A stretch of 47,393 nucleotides of DNA from an uncultured Clostridia bacterium. GTDB lineage: Bacteria > Bacillota > Clostridia > Christensenellales > Borkfalkiaceae. A model generated the notes under the pieces. The model was not told the origin of the DNA. It saw only the letters and a list, made by a program, of their open reading frames with translations, and made no database searches. The position numbers and the translations under genes are program-made. Numbering within the stretch: position 1 is the first letter of the stretch; the number at the start of each line of letters is the position of its first letter. The stretch spans positions 1-47,393 of the forward strand of contig CAMUFJ010000009.1 of NCBI GenBank assembly GCA_947088135.1, read 5' to 3'. Below, one piece after another: positions 7,685-15,800 of the stretch.

Positions 7685-7707
7685 AAGATCCGATTTTAGG
7701 AAAAACC

Positions 7708-8550
7708 ATGAAAACGATACAAAAGCAAAATTTCCCCAAAGAAAGAGATCTTTACGGCGCGGAAAACGTTGCGCTCGTCGATTGCTCGTTCGACGGCGCC
7801 GAGGACGGCGAGTCCGCGCTCAAAGAGGCGAAGAACGTCAGCCTTACCCGCTGTTTTATGAATCTGCGCTATCCGCTTTGGCATGATGAAAACGTGAAGC
7901 TCGACGGTGTGAAAATGACCGAGCTGTGCCGCGCCGCCCTTTGGTATTCGCGCGGGATCGAAGCGGAGGGGTGCGATCTGTTCGGCATCAAAGCGCTCAG
8001 GGAGTGCAACGACGTCCGCATTCGCGCCTCGCGCATTGCCTCTCCCGAATTCGGCTGGCGGTGCGACGGCGTTCAAATCGAAGATTCTCAAATCGAAAGC
8101 GAGTATTTGTTTTTTCTATCCAAAAACGTCAAGCTGAAAAACGTGCGCTTTTCGGGCAAATATTCCTTTCAGTACGTGGAAAATTTGACGATAGAGGACA
8201 GCGAGCTTGTCACTAAGGACGCGTTTTGGCACGCCAAAAACGTAACGGTGAAAAACAGCTTGGTGCGCGGGGAGTATCTCGGTTGGTTTTCGGAGAACGT
8301 CACGTTCGAGGGTTGTAAAATCATCGGCACGCAACCTCTTTGCTACTGCAAGAATTTGAAGCTCGTCGATTGCGAAACGGAGAACTGCGATTTGTCGTTC
8401 GAGTATTCGAACGTGGAAGCGACCTTACGCGGAGAGATCGCTTCCGTCAAAAATCCCCGTTCGGGCAAGATCGTTGCCGACGGGTTCGGAGAGATCTTGC
8501 TCACGGCGGACAGCAAATATCCCTGCGCCTGCAAGATTTTAAAGCGTTGA
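7708..8550 (+). CDS. DUF3737-family right-handed beta-helix-like protein
   Basis: A 280-residue cytoplasmic protein (no signal peptide or membrane segment) matching the gut-bacterial family DUF3737, function unknown. Its sequence is built of about 20-residue coils in which a turn ENV/KNV is followed by alternating hydrophobic residues: ENVKLDGVKM, NDVRIRASRI, DGVQIEDSQI, KNVKLKNVRF, ENLTIEDSEL, KNVTVKNSLV, ENVTFEGCKI, KNLKLVDCET. This is the pattern of a single-stranded right-handed beta helix as in pectate lyases. No catalytic set is recognisable. It has its own promoter, and ecfA1 begins 45 bases downstream without an obvious terminator, so read-through is possible. Confidence 0.8.
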   Translation: MKTIQKQNFPKERDLYGAENVALVDCSFDGAEDGESALKEAKNVSLTRCFMNLRYPLWHDENVKLDGVKMTELCRAALWYSRGIEAEGCDLFGIKALRECNDVRIRASRIASPEFGWRCDGVQIEDSQIESEYLFFLSKNVKLKNVRFSGKYSFQYVENLTIEDSELVTKDAFWHAKNVTVKNSLVRGEYLGWFSENVTFEGCKIIGTQPLCYCKNLKLVDCETENCDLSFEYSNVEATLRGEIASVKNPRSGKIVADGFGEILLTADSKYPCACKILKR

Positions 8551-8595
8551 CCGCGCTTTCGACGCATTCCATTTAAACGGTAAAACAGGAAATAT

Positions 8596-9420
8596 ATGAA
8601 CGCTTTGGAACTCAAAGGAGTAAGCTTTTCTTACGAAGAGGAGGGCGGATTCCGAATCGAAAATTTAAACCTTTCCGTCGCGGAAGGGGAGTTCGTCGCC
8701 GTTCTCGGTCACAACGGGAGCGGGAAGAGCACCCTCGCGCGACTTTGTAACGGACTGTTGGAGGCGGACGCGGGCGAAATTTCCGTGTTCGGCGTTCCGC
8801 TTACCGATAAAAATTTATTCGAGATCCGCAAGAACGTGGGGGTCGTTTTTCAAAATCCCGACAACCAGACGGTCGCCACTTACGTGGAGGACGACGTGGC
8901 GTTCGGGGCGGAGAATATCGGGCTTCCCCGCGAGGAGATCGGCAAACGCATCGACTTCGCGCTCAAAGCGACGGGAATCGAAGAACTCCGCCGCGCCACC
9001 GCCTCCCGTCTTTCCGGGGGGCAGAAACAGCGCGTCGCCATTGCGGGCGTGCTCGCGCTCAAACCTAAGATCGTCATTCTCGACGAATCCACCGCCATGC
9101 TCGATCCGCGCGGGCGGAGGGAGATCGTCGAGGTCGTTAACAGGCTCAACAAGGAGGAGGGGATCACCGTCCTGCTCATCACGCACTTTCCCGAGGAGGC
9201 GTTGCTTGCCGATCGCGCGATTGTCATGAACCGCGGGACGGTCGTCATGCAGGGCGCGCCGAAGGAGATCTTTGCGCGGCAGGAAGAGCTGTTAACTTAC
9301 AATCTGGATATTCCCCGTATCGGCGTCATCTGCAACCGCTTGCGCGGTTTGGGAATGCAGATCGCGGATACCATGGACGAGGACGAGCTCGTCAAGGAGA
9401 TCGTGCAGTGCGTATCGTAG
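8596..9420 (+). CDS. ecfA1: Energy-coupling factor transporter ATPase A1
   Basis: One of the two ATPases that power ECF vitamin/metal uptake transporters at the inner membrane. The 274-residue protein has Walker A (GHNGSGKST, about residue 38-46), the Q-loop VVFQNPDNQ, the ABC signature LSGGQKQR, Walker B IVILDES (glutamate followed by Ser, as in many EcfA1) and the switch His in LLITHFPEE. The C-terminal half has the EcfA-specific domain with LDIPRIGVICNRL, which pairs the two ATPases. AGGA precedes the ATG. Its end overlaps ecfA2 by 13 bases, so the A1/A2 heterodimer is made by coupled translation. Confidence 0.93.
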   Translation: MNALELKGVSFSYEEEGGFRIENLNLSVAEGEFVAVLGHNGSGKSTLARLCNGLLEADAGEISVFGVPLTDKNLFEIRKNVGVVFQNPDNQTVATYVEDDVAFGAENIGLPREEIGKRIDFALKATGIEELRRATASRLSGGQKQRVAIAGVLALKPKIVILDESTAMLDPRGRREIVEVVNRLNKEEGITVLLITHFPEEALLADRAIVMNRGTVVMQGAPKEIFARQEELLTYNLDIPRIGVICNRLRGLGMQIADTMDEDELVKEIVQCVS

Positions 9421-10325
9421 CGGAGCATTTGAGCTATACCTATAACGCCGCCACCCTCTTTGCGACGACGGCATTGAAGGACGTTTCTCTTACCGTAGAG
9501 GAGGGGGAATTTTTCGGCATTATCGGACACACGGGGAGCGGGAAGAGCACTTTCGTCCAACACCTCAACGGGCTGATCCGCGTGCCCTCCTCCATGAAGC
9601 GTTATAAAAAGAAAAAGTCGAAGAAGAATCCTCCTCTGCCGCAGACGGTTTTGCAGGTGGGCGAATTTGACCTTACCGATAAAAAGACGAATTTCCGCGA
9701 GCTTCGCAGACACGTCGGATTGGTGTTCCAATATCCCGAATATCAGCTGTTTGCGGAATCGGTGAAGGAGGACGTTGCGTTCGGGTTTAAAAACTTCGCC
9801 GAAAAAAAGCCGACGGACGGAGAGGTCGCGGAGGCGGTGCGCGCCGCGCTCGAAGTGGTCGGACTCGACTATAACGAGGTGGCGGGCAAGTCTCCGTTCG
9901 AGCTGTCGGGCGGGCAGAAGCGGAGGGTCGCGATCGCGGGCGTTATCGTCACCCGTCCCGAAGTGCTGGTGCTCGACGAACCCGCCGCGGGATTGGATCC
10001 CGTAGGTAAGCGGGAGATCATGGAACTGCTTCACAAGCTTCATCGGGAGTGGTGCAAGACGGTGGTCATCGTTTCGCACGACATGGACGAGATCTCCGAA
10101 AACTGCACGCGGGCGGCTGTCTTTGCGGAGGGGAGCGTCAAGTACGTGCTTCCCCCGCGCGAGCTGTTCCGCAAGAGGGACGAGCTCAGGGCGTTGGGTC
10201 TGGATATTCCGCTCACCGCACGGCTGTTGGAAAAGCTCGAACAGGCGGGCGTGAGCGTCGATTGCGATTTCACGGCGGAGGATTTCATCGCCAAGATCTC
10301 CGCGCTTAGGGGGGATCGGGCATGA
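9408..10325 (+). CDS. ecfA2: Energy-coupling factor transporter ATPase A2
   Basis: Second ATPase of the ECF module, 305 residues. It has Walker A GHTGSGKST, Q-loop LVFQYPEYQLF, signature LSGGQKRR, Walker B VLVLDEPAAGLDP and VIVSHDMDEI. A lysine-rich insertion (RYKKKKSKKNPPLPQ, about residues 65-80) precedes the strand leading to FDLTDKKTN; this is longer than in most EcfA2. The C-terminal coupling segment LGLDIPLTARLLEKL matches the EcfA family. The start is GTG at 9408, inside the end of ecfA1, with AAGGAGA nine bases upstream. ATGA overlap joins it to ecfT. Confidence 0.93.
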   Translation: MRIVAEHLSYTYNAATLFATTALKDVSLTVEEGEFFGIIGHTGSGKSTFVQHLNGLIRVPSSMKRYKKKKSKKNPPLPQTVLQVGEFDLTDKKTNFRELRRHVGLVFQYPEYQLFAESVKEDVAFGFKNFAEKKPTDGEVAEAVRAALEVVGLDYNEVAGKSPFELSGGQKRRVAIAGVIVTRPEVLVLDEPAAGLDPVGKREIMELLHKLHREWCKTVVIVSHDMDEISENCTRAAVFAEGSVKYVLPPRELFRKRDELRALGLDIPLTARLLEKLEQAGVSVDCDFTAEDFIAKISALRGDRA

Positions 10326-11134
10326 AAGACGTTTCTTTCGGGCAATACTATCCCGTAACCTCCTTCATTCACCGCATGGATCCGCGACTGAAAATTCTCT
10401 TTCTCATCGCGTTCATCACGGCAATCTTTTTGGCGACGAGCTTTTACGGGCTCGCGATCTGCGCGGGCGTTCTGATTATCGCCATTCTCCTTTCCCGCGT
10501 GCCGATCGGAAAAGTATTCCGTGCGATCAGAGGGATCTTATTCATCGTCGTCTTCACTTCCGTCCTCAACGTATTTTTCTATCGCGGGGAAACGGTGTAT
10601 TGGTCTTGGAAGTTTTTGTCCGTCACCCGCGAGGGGCTGATTTTTTCCGCCTTTTTGGTGTGTCGGCTGGTCTTGCTCGTAACGTGCTCTTCCATGCTTA
10701 CCTACACTACCTCGCCCGTGGAGCTCACGGACGGCATCGAGAGCCTCTTAACGCCCCTCAAATGGGTGCGCTTTCCCGTTCACGAATTGGCGCTCATCAT
10801 GAGCATCGCCCTGCGGTTTATCCCCATTCTCATGGACGAAACGGAGCGCATCAAAAACGCGCAAAAGGCGCGCGGCGCAAACTTCGAATCGGGCGGGCCG
10901 GTCAAGCGCATTCGCGCGATCGTGCCCGTGCTCATTCCGCTGTTGCTCTCTGCGCTTCGGCGCGCGGAGGAGCTCGGCGACGCGATGGACGCGCGCTGTT
11001 ACTCGGGCGGGCGCAAGCGGACGAAATTTAAAAAACTGCGGTTTAGCTGGCGCGACGTCATCGGCTTTTTGGCGGGTGCGGGCGTCGTGACGGGCGTCGT
11101 GCTTCTCCGCGTTTACGGGGTGGGCACGCTATGA
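10322..11134 (+). CDS. ecfT: Energy-coupling factor transporter transmembrane protein EcfT
   Basis: EcfT is the membrane scaffold that links the two ATPases to interchangeable substrate-binding S components. The 270-residue protein has membrane segments at about residues 25-65, 68-88, 100-130 and 240-262, and a cytoplasmic region with the two conserved Ala-Arg-Gly-type coupling motifs: AQKARGANF and DAMDARCYSGG. The N-terminal HRMDPRLKI is also typical. It overlaps ecfA2 by four bases (ATGA) and truA by four bases. No S component is encoded in the window, so this is a shared (group II) energizing module. Confidence 0.93.
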   Translation: MKDVSFGQYYPVTSFIHRMDPRLKILFLIAFITAIFLATSFYGLAICAGVLIIAILLSRVPIGKVFRAIRGILFIVVFTSVLNVFFYRGETVYWSWKFLSVTREGLIFSAFLVCRLVLLVTCSSMLTYTTSPVELTDGIESLLTPLKWVRFPVHELALIMSIALRFIPILMDETERIKNAQKARGANFESGGPVKRIRAIVPVLIPLLLSALRRAEELGDAMDARCYSGGRKRTKFKKLRFSWRDVIGFLAGAGVVTGVVLLRVYGVGTL

Positions 11135-11868
11135 GATACGCGCTTACCGTCAGCTACGACGGCACACATTTCAGCGGATTCCAGCGCCAGCCCGCCGCGC
11201 GCACCGTACAGGGAGAGCTGGAACGGGCGGCGGAAGAGGTGTTCGGCTGTCGCACGCGGGTGCAGGGAAGCGGGCGGACGGACGCGGGCGTTCACGCGCT
11301 CGGGCAGGTGTGCCACTTGGACGGGACTACCTCCGTTCCCCCCGAAAAATTAAAAGATTGCCTGAATCGGTTTCTTCCGCGCGATTTACGGGTATTAAAT
11401 AGTATGGAAGCGGTTAACGGCTTTGACTGCACGCGCGGGGCGAAGCGGAAAACGTACCGCTATTCGTTCTATTGCGCGCCCGCCGAACAGCCCCTGCTGT
11501 CCCGTTACTGCGCTCGCGTCAAGACCGCGCCCGATTTGGAGAAGATGCGCGCCGCCGCAGAGCTTTTGATCGGCGAGCACGACTTTAAAGCGTTTTGCGC
11601 CTCGGGCTCTTCGGCAAAGACGAGCGTGAGAACGGTTTATTCGGTAGATCTGCGGGAAGACGTTTTTGGACAAGCCCGCGTTTACGGAATCGCCGTGTGC
11701 GGGAACGGATTCCTCTACAACATGGTGCGCATTCTCGCGGGCGAGCTTGTCGCCGTGGGGTGCGGGAAGGAAGAGGGCTTTACCGAGGCGTTTGCAAGCG
11801 GGAAGCGTAGCTGTTTGGCGCGTACCATGCCCGCGTGCGGGCTGTGCTTAATGGACGTGGAGTACTAA
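11131..11868 (+). CDS. truA: tRNA pseudouridine(38-40) synthase
   Basis: TruA isomerises uridines 38-40 in the anticodon arm of many tRNAs. The 245-residue protein starts RYALTVSYDGTHFSGFQRQP and has the catalytic motif GSGRTDAGVHALGQ (Asp about residue 52), KRKTYRYSF and the C-terminal NGFLYNMVRILAGEL. The length is normal. It is the last gene of the ecfA1-ecfA2-ecfT-truA operon, an arrangement conserved across Firmicutes downstream of ribosomal protein genes. No clear terminator follows. Confidence 0.95.
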   Translation: MRYALTVSYDGTHFSGFQRQPAARTVQGELERAAEEVFGCRTRVQGSGRTDAGVHALGQVCHLDGTTSVPPEKLKDCLNRFLPRDLRVLNSMEAVNGFDCTRGAKRKTYRYSFYCAPAEQPLLSRYCARVKTAPDLEKMRAAAELLIGEHDFKAFCASGSSAKTSVRTVYSVDLREDVFGQARVYGIAVCGNGFLYNMVRILAGELVAVGCGKEEGFTEAFASGKRSCLARTMPACGLCLMDVEY

Positions 11869-12054
11869 GTTCACACTTTTCTTGCGTAAGGCGATACCGT
11901 CGTTTCGGGCGAAGCGAAGAAACCCGCGGGCGGAGCGCGGCGTAAGTAAATTCCGCGATCTACTATCCTTGTTTTTGCTTCGCGCACATGATTGTAACTT
12001 CCCGTCCGAAGCGGCGGGAAAGACCGGTGAACTTCCAAAGGAGGTTTTTCACAT
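11869..12054. other. Intergenic region with remnant repeat-like sequence
   Basis: This 186-base gap contains GC-rich partial dyads (TTTCGGGCGAAGCGAAGAAA and CGCGGGCGGAGCGCGGCG) and no open reading frame that resembles a gene. It looks like decayed interspersed repeat sequence. The last 20 bases provide the strong AAAGGAGG ribosome site of the next gene. No convincing promoter was found. Confidence 0.4.
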
Positions 12055-12951
12055 ATGGATTTTTTCGATTGGCTGGCCGTACCGCAGGTGGTGTTAAATT
12101 TCGTCGCCATCAGCGTGAATAGTGCAGAGGAAGCGGCCGAAACCGTTCGTTTGGTTTGGGTCATCTGCCTTTGCGTGGCGGCGGGGCTGTATCTGATCGG
12201 GCACTTGTTCGGCGGGTTCGGGCTCATGACGATGGCGAAGCGCCGCGGAATGCAAAATTGGTGGATCGGGTTTTTGCCCTTCGGCAACACCTATCTTTTG
12301 AGCAAGCTCGCGGGAGATACCGACGTGCTCGGAAAGCGTTTCAAGCGTTGGGGGCTTTGGTGCATGATCGCGGAGATCGCTTTCGTGCTCGTGCAGACGA
12401 TGAATGTCGTTTTGCAGTTGGGCTTTGCCAAGGGCGCGTTTTTCAGCTTGCAGGAAAACGGTTATGCGTTCGACGCCGAGCTGTTTTTGCAGCGCGCACC
12501 CGAATACGCCTGGGCGCTTCAATTAGATACCGCGATGATGATCTCCGCTTCGATTTTGAGGATCTGCGTTATCGTCATGTTCTGCTTTTTGTACGGCTCG
12601 TTCTTCCGCAAGTACTATGCGCGAAGCCCCATGATCATGACCGTTCTCTGCGTCATTTTACCCGTGCGCGGGTTCGTCACCTTCGCGGTGCGGAAGAATA
12701 CTCCCGTGGATTACAACGCGTATATGCGTCGCCGTATGGAGGAGGCAATGCGCAGAAACGGCTACGAGCAAGGCGGTTATAACCAAGGCGGTTATAATCA
12801 AGGCGGTTACAATCAAGGGGGCTATAACCAAGGCGGTTACAATCAAAGCGGAAGCGGAGATCCGTTCTCGGAATACGGCGGAGGCGACGCGGGCGGATCT
12901 GTTTCTAACGGCGGTTCGGATTCCGACGGCAGTCCGTTCTCCGACTTTTAA
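12055..12951 (+). CDS. Multi-pass membrane protein with tandem GGYNQ tail
   Basis: I do not recognise a named family. The 298-residue protein has about five hydrophobic segments: near residues 34-58, 70-85, 99-123, 160-185 and 198-214. Positively charged KRRGMQ and RRRMEEAMRR mark cytoplasmic sides. The last 60 residues are soluble and of low complexity: QGGYN five times in tandem, then a Gly/Ser/Asp-rich end (SGSGDPFSEYGGGDAGGS). Gly/Tyr/Asn/Gln-rich tails of this kind are prone to self-association, which is inference here. AAAGGAGG precedes the ATG. The DtxR-type regulator follows 18 bases downstream and may be co-transcribed. The WWIGFLPFGNTYLLSKLAG segment is reminiscent of small membrane proteins found in Clostridia, without assigned role. 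Confidence 0.8.
   Translation: MDFFDWLAVPQVVLNFVAISVNSAEEAAETVRLVWVICLCVAAGLYLIGHLFGGFGLMTMAKRRGMQNWWIGFLPFGNTYLLSKLAGDTDVLGKRFKRWGLWCMIAEIAFVLVQTMNVVLQLGFAKGAFFSLQENGYAFDAELFLQRAPEYAWALQLDTAMMISASILRICVIVMFCFLYGSFFRKYYARSPMIMTVLCVILPVRGFVTFAVRKNTPVDYNAYMRRRMEEAMRRNGYEQGGYNQGGYNQGGYNQGGYNQGGYNQSGSGDPFSEYGGGDAGGSVSNGGSDSDGSPFSDF
12769..12843 (+). repeat. Five tandem 15-base repeats encoding QGGYN
   Basis: Five in-frame copies of a 15-base unit, consensus CAAGGCGGTTATAAC with synonymous changes at third positions (TAT/TAC, AAC/AAT, GGC/GGG). A sixth diverged unit (CAAAGCGG) follows. Because most differences are silent, the protein repeat is under selection, while unit number could change by slippage without shifting frame. 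Confidence 0.95.
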
Positions 12952-12969
12952 CACGGATAAGGGGAAAGT

Positions 12970-13332
12970 ATGCGCGATCACGAATCGGAAGAAATGTATT
13001 TGGAAACGATACTTCGGCTTAGCGAGCGGATGCAAACGGTGCGTTCGGTGGACGTGGTGGAGGAGCTCGGCTACGCCAAGTCGAGCGTTTCCCGCGCCGT
13101 CAACCTTTTAAAGGCGCAGGGAGATATTCGGCTCGACGAAAACGGCGGACTGCTCCTTACCGCGCGCGGACGGGAGCGGGCAAACGCGATTTACGAGCGT
13201 CACCGCGTGATCACCGCCGCATTCGTCAAAATGGGAGCGGACGGAGAAACGGCGGAGCAAAACGCCTGCCGTATCGAGCACGTCATCACCGAGGAACTCT
13301 TCTCGGTCATCAAAAATTACACAAAGGATTAA
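12970..13332 (+). CDS. DtxR/MntR-family metal-dependent transcriptional repressor
   Basis: A 120-residue metalloregulator with an N-terminal winged helix (EMYLETILRL, then VDVVEELGYAKSSVSRAVNLL as the helix-turn-helix) and a helical dimerization/metal domain. Metal ligands can be read off: Met9, Glu12, His78 (YERHRVI), Cys100, Glu103 and His104 (NACRIEH). Met, Cys, Glu, His in these places are the DtxR-type (iron) primary-site set, whereas B. subtilis MntR has Asp8 and Glu99, so iron rather than manganese sensing is suggested. The SH3-like third domain of DtxR is absent. AAGGGG precedes the ATG. No transporter gene is adjacent; targets are not evident. Confidence 0.85.
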   Translation: MRDHESEEMYLETILRLSERMQTVRSVDVVEELGYAKSSVSRAVNLLKAQGDIRLDENGGLLLTARGRERANAIYERHRVITAAFVKMGADGETAEQNACRIEHVITEELFSVIKNYTKD

Positions 13333-13375
13333 CGGGAGGGCGCACCCTTGCACCGCTGCGGCGCGCCGTTTATTT

Positions 13376-14497
13376 ATGAACAACGAATTTTTTTCCTTCG
13401 AACTCATTAAAACCGACCCCGAAACGGGGGCGCGCGCGGGAATTTTACACACCCCGCACGGCGATATTCTCACCCCCGTGTATATGCCCGTGGGCACGCA
13501 GGCGACCGTTAAAGGATTGCTCCCCAAGGACTTGAAGGAGCTCGGCTCGCAAATTATTTTGTCCAACACCTATCACCTGCATATGCGCCCCGGCGACGAG
13601 CTGATCGCGCGGGCGGGCGGGCTTCACAAATTCATGAATTGGGATAAGCCCATTTTAACGGACAGCGGAGGATTTCAGGTGTTTTCTCTCGCGTCCCTCA
13701 ATAATATCACCGACGAGGGGGTGCGCTTTTCTTCGCACGTCGACGGCAGCAAGCACTTCTTTACTCCCGAGCTGGCAATGGAGATCCAGCATAATCTCGG
13801 TTCGGATATCATCATGGCGTTCGACCAGTGCTCGGAATACGGCTATACGCACGAGCAAGCCGAACGTGCCATGAAGCGCACCGGCGCTTGGCTCGAACGG
13901 TGCTACGCCGCCCATAACAATCCCAAACAGGCGCTCTTTCCCATCGTTCAGGGAAATATGTACGAAGACCTGCGCGCGGAGAGTTTGAACCGTTGTCTGC
14001 CCTTCGTGAAACACGGCATCGCGATCGGCGGACTTTCGGTGGGAGAGCCCAAGCCCTTGATGTACGAGATGTTAGACTTTTTGCAGCCCCGTCTGCCCGC
14101 CGACGTGCCCCGTTATCTCATGGGGGTCGGCTCGCCCGATTGTCTTGTGGAGGGCGTCTTGCGCGGAGTGGATATGTTCGACTGCGTGCTCGCCACCCGC
14201 GTGGCGCGCAACGGTACCGCGCTCACCTCGCGCGGGAAAGTGGTGGTGCGCAACGGTGCGTATAAAGAGGATTTCTCCCCGCTCGATCCCGACTGCGACT
14301 GCTATTGCTGTAAAAACTATACCAAGGCGTATCTGCGCCATTTGATCAACGCGGGGGAAATGACGGGCGCGGTGCTCCTGTCCATGCACAACATCGCTTA
14401 CTTGCACAAGCTCATGCGCGGGCTCAGGGAGAGCATTCTTGGCGGATACGTAAAGGATTTCGCAAAGGAGTTTTACCGCATTCAGGGCGGCGAATAG
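13376..14497 (+). CDS. tgt: tRNA-guanine transglycosylase
   Basis: Bacterial Tgt exchanges the wobble guanine of GUN tRNAs (Asp, Asn, His, Tyr) for preQ1 in queuosine synthesis. The 373-residue protein has the catalytic nucleophile motif FDCVLATRVARNGTA, the substrate-binding DSGGFQVFSL, GGLSVGEPK, and the zinc site CDCYCCKNYTKAYLRHL near residue 305-325. The ATG at 13376 has no good Shine-Dalgarno sequence; the start is supported by alignment of FSFELIKTDPETGARAG with the family N-terminus. preQ1 synthesis genes and queA are not in the window. tgt followed by yajC, secD and secF is a widespread gene order. Confidence 0.95.
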   Translation: MNNEFFSFELIKTDPETGARAGILHTPHGDILTPVYMPVGTQATVKGLLPKDLKELGSQIILSNTYHLHMRPGDELIARAGGLHKFMNWDKPILTDSGGFQVFSLASLNNITDEGVRFSSHVDGSKHFFTPELAMEIQHNLGSDIIMAFDQCSEYGYTHEQAERAMKRTGAWLERCYAAHNNPKQALFPIVQGNMYEDLRAESLNRCLPFVKHGIAIGGLSVGEPKPLMYEMLDFLQPRLPADVPRYLMGVGSPDCLVEGVLRGVDMFDCVLATRVARNGTALTSRGKVVVRNGAYKEDFSPLDPDCDCYCCKNYTKAYLRHLINAGEMTGAVLLSMHNIAYLHKLMRGLRESILGGYVKDFAKEFYRIQGGE

Positions 14498-14560
14498 CCG
14501 AAAATATTTCCTTTTCTTGCATGAAATAACGGTGAAAGGGAAAAATTAACGTGAAAACGC

Positions 14561-14589
14561 TTGCCAAAATCGCGGAAAAAAGGTATTAT
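14561..14589 (+). promoter_or_regulatory. Promoter of yajC
   Basis: TTGCCA (14561-14566) and TATTAT (14584-14589) are separated by 17 bases; AAGGAG and the yajC ATG follow within 35 bases. Confidence 0.65.
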
Positions 14590-14621
14590 GTTACTTGCTG
14601 AAAGGCAATAAGGAGTATGTT

Positions 14622-15116
14622 ATGAATTGGAATTTGTTGGCGGAAGAGGCTCCCAACACCGGTTGGGTTATGTACGTTGTGTTGGCGGCGGTCATCGTAT
14701 TGTTCGTCGTTTGGATGTTTTTCAGCAGCAAGAAGGGCAAAAAACGCCAGCAGGAATATATCGAACAGCTTGACGCCATTCAGCCCGGTCATAAGGTCAA
14801 AACGGTGGGCGGTATTTGCGGTATCGTCGTGGAGGTGTGCGACGACAACACGGTCATCATCGAAACGGGCACCGAGATCAGCGGCAAGTCGTACGTGAAA
14901 ATGGATAAAGAAGCCATTGCGCAGACGGACGCCAAGGGCCCCACGCAGCTTGCGCGCGAGGCGGAGGAAGAACGCCGCAGACTCGAAAAAGAGGCGAAGA
15001 AGAACGGCGCTCCCGTTCCCGAATCGGCGGAAGAATCCGCGGAAGAGCCTGCCGTCGAAGAAAAGACGGAAGAGCCTGCTCCTGCGGAGAAAGAAGAGTC
15101 TGCCGAAAAAGAATAA
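14622..15116 (+). CDS. yajC: Preprotein translocase subunit YajC
   Basis: YajC is a small single-pass membrane protein of the SecDF-YajC complex that assists SecYEG. The 164-residue product has a membrane helix at about residues 15-33 (WVMYVVLAAVIVLFVVWMFF), then the family core SSKKGKKRQQEYIEQLDAIQ, GHKVKTVGGICGIVVEV. Beyond the usual ~90 residues it carries a long, highly charged Glu/Lys/Ala-rich C-terminal tail (about residues 100-164), expected to be disordered. The start at 14622 has AAGGAG upstream; a longer reading begins in the promoter region. It is followed by a UUCG-loop terminator and a repeat block before the next gene. Confidence 0.92.
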   Translation: MNWNLLAEEAPNTGWVMYVVLAAVIVLFVVWMFFSSKKGKKRQQEYIEQLDAIQPGHKVKTVGGICGIVVEVCDDNTVIIETGTEISGKSYVKMDKEAIAQTDAKGPTQLAREAEEERRRLEKEAKKNGAPVPESAEESAEEPAVEEKTEEPAPAEKEESAEKE

Positions 15117-15130
15117 GTTTCAACAAAAAC

Positions 15131-15158
15131 GAAAAGAGCCTTCGGGTTCTTTTTTTTT
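15131..15158 (+). terminator. Rho-independent terminator after yajC
   Basis: AAAAGAGCC and GGTTCTTTT (one G.U pair) form a stem closed by the stable TTCG tetraloop at 15141-15144, followed by a run of T. Confidence 0.8.
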
Positions 15159-15169
15159 CGCCTTGTAAT

Positions 15170-15330
15170 CCCCACCCCTACCCCTCCCCTTTGAGAAAGG
15201 GGAGGGCGAGAAAGGGAGGACTTGCTCCCCCTTTTTTTTTAAAGAGGAGGGTGAGAAGCGAAAAGCCTTGCCTCCCCCTTTTGAGAAAAAGGGGGAGGGG
15301 TCACGCAGTGACGGAGGGGGCGGAATGACG
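15170..15330. repeat. Block of interspersed palindromic repeats
   Basis: Three consecutive C-rich/G-rich inverted repeats. The first is CCCCTCCCC TTTGAGAAA GGGGAGGG; the second has CTCCCCCTT and AAAGAGGAGGG; the third is CCTCCCCCTTTTGAG followed by AAAAAGGGGGAGGGG. The block ends with TCACGCAGTGA, itself a dyad, and GGCGGAATGACGCGGAG. Related copies lie at 1448-1500 and 26583-26646. No open reading frame is present here; the family is of the REP-like, non-autonomous intergenic type. Confidence 0.75.
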
Positions 15331-15386
15331 CGGAGATAAAAACATATTTCGCAGCTTTTCCGCATAGAGTAGAGCGGAGGAGTGAT

Positions 15387-15770
15387 ATGGAAGGTTCTGC
15401 TGTCAAGCGGGCGGTGTGGGAGATCGTACGTACCGCGTTGCTCGTTACCGTTTTTCATTTGTTTGTATCGGCGATCGCGGCGATCATTATCAAGGCGACC
15501 GCACCGAGCGACGCGGCAATCGTCGCCACGAATTGGAGCATTAAGTGCATCGGCGTGTTTTTGCTCTGCCTCGTTGCGATCGGGAAAGAGCGCGCTCTCA
15601 TAAAAGGGGCGATCGCGGGGGCGGTAAGCGTCTTTCTTTCCCTCTTCGCATTTGCGGCGATCGGCGGGGGCTTTCACGTAAGCGTTTGGTTTTTGCTCGA
15701 AATGCCCGTTTGCGCCGTTCTCGGCGGGCTGGGGGCTTTGGTCGGGGCGCGCCTCCGCGGGCGCGCATAG
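15387..15770 (+). CDS. TIGR04086-type small membrane protein
   Basis: A 127-residue protein of four predicted membrane helices (about residues 12-35, 48-64, 70-90 and 98-120) with almost no soluble part, ending in the basic RLRGRA. Size, topology and position between yajC and the SCIFF genes match the Clostridia family TIGR04086, function unknown. GGAGGAGTG precedes the ATG at 15387. Its upstream region is the repeat block, so the promoter is unclear. Co-occurrence with scfA/scfB across Clostridia makes a role with the SCIFF peptide or with Sec possible, but nothing in the sequence shows which. Confidence 0.75.
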   Translation: MEGSAVKRAVWEIVRTALLVTVFHLFVSAIAAIIIKATAPSDAAIVATNWSIKCIGVFLLCLVAIGKERALIKGAIAGAVSVFLSLFAFAAIGGGFHVSVWFLLEMPVCAVLGGLGALVGARLRGRA

Positions 15771-15800
15771 AAAAAATTTCCGAAAAGCGGTGCGGAAAAC

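Noticed and set aside
12769..12843. Tandem 15-base repeats as a CRISPR-like array
   Set aside because: The units are contiguous, without spacers, in frame, and vary at silent positions; they encode a protein tail.
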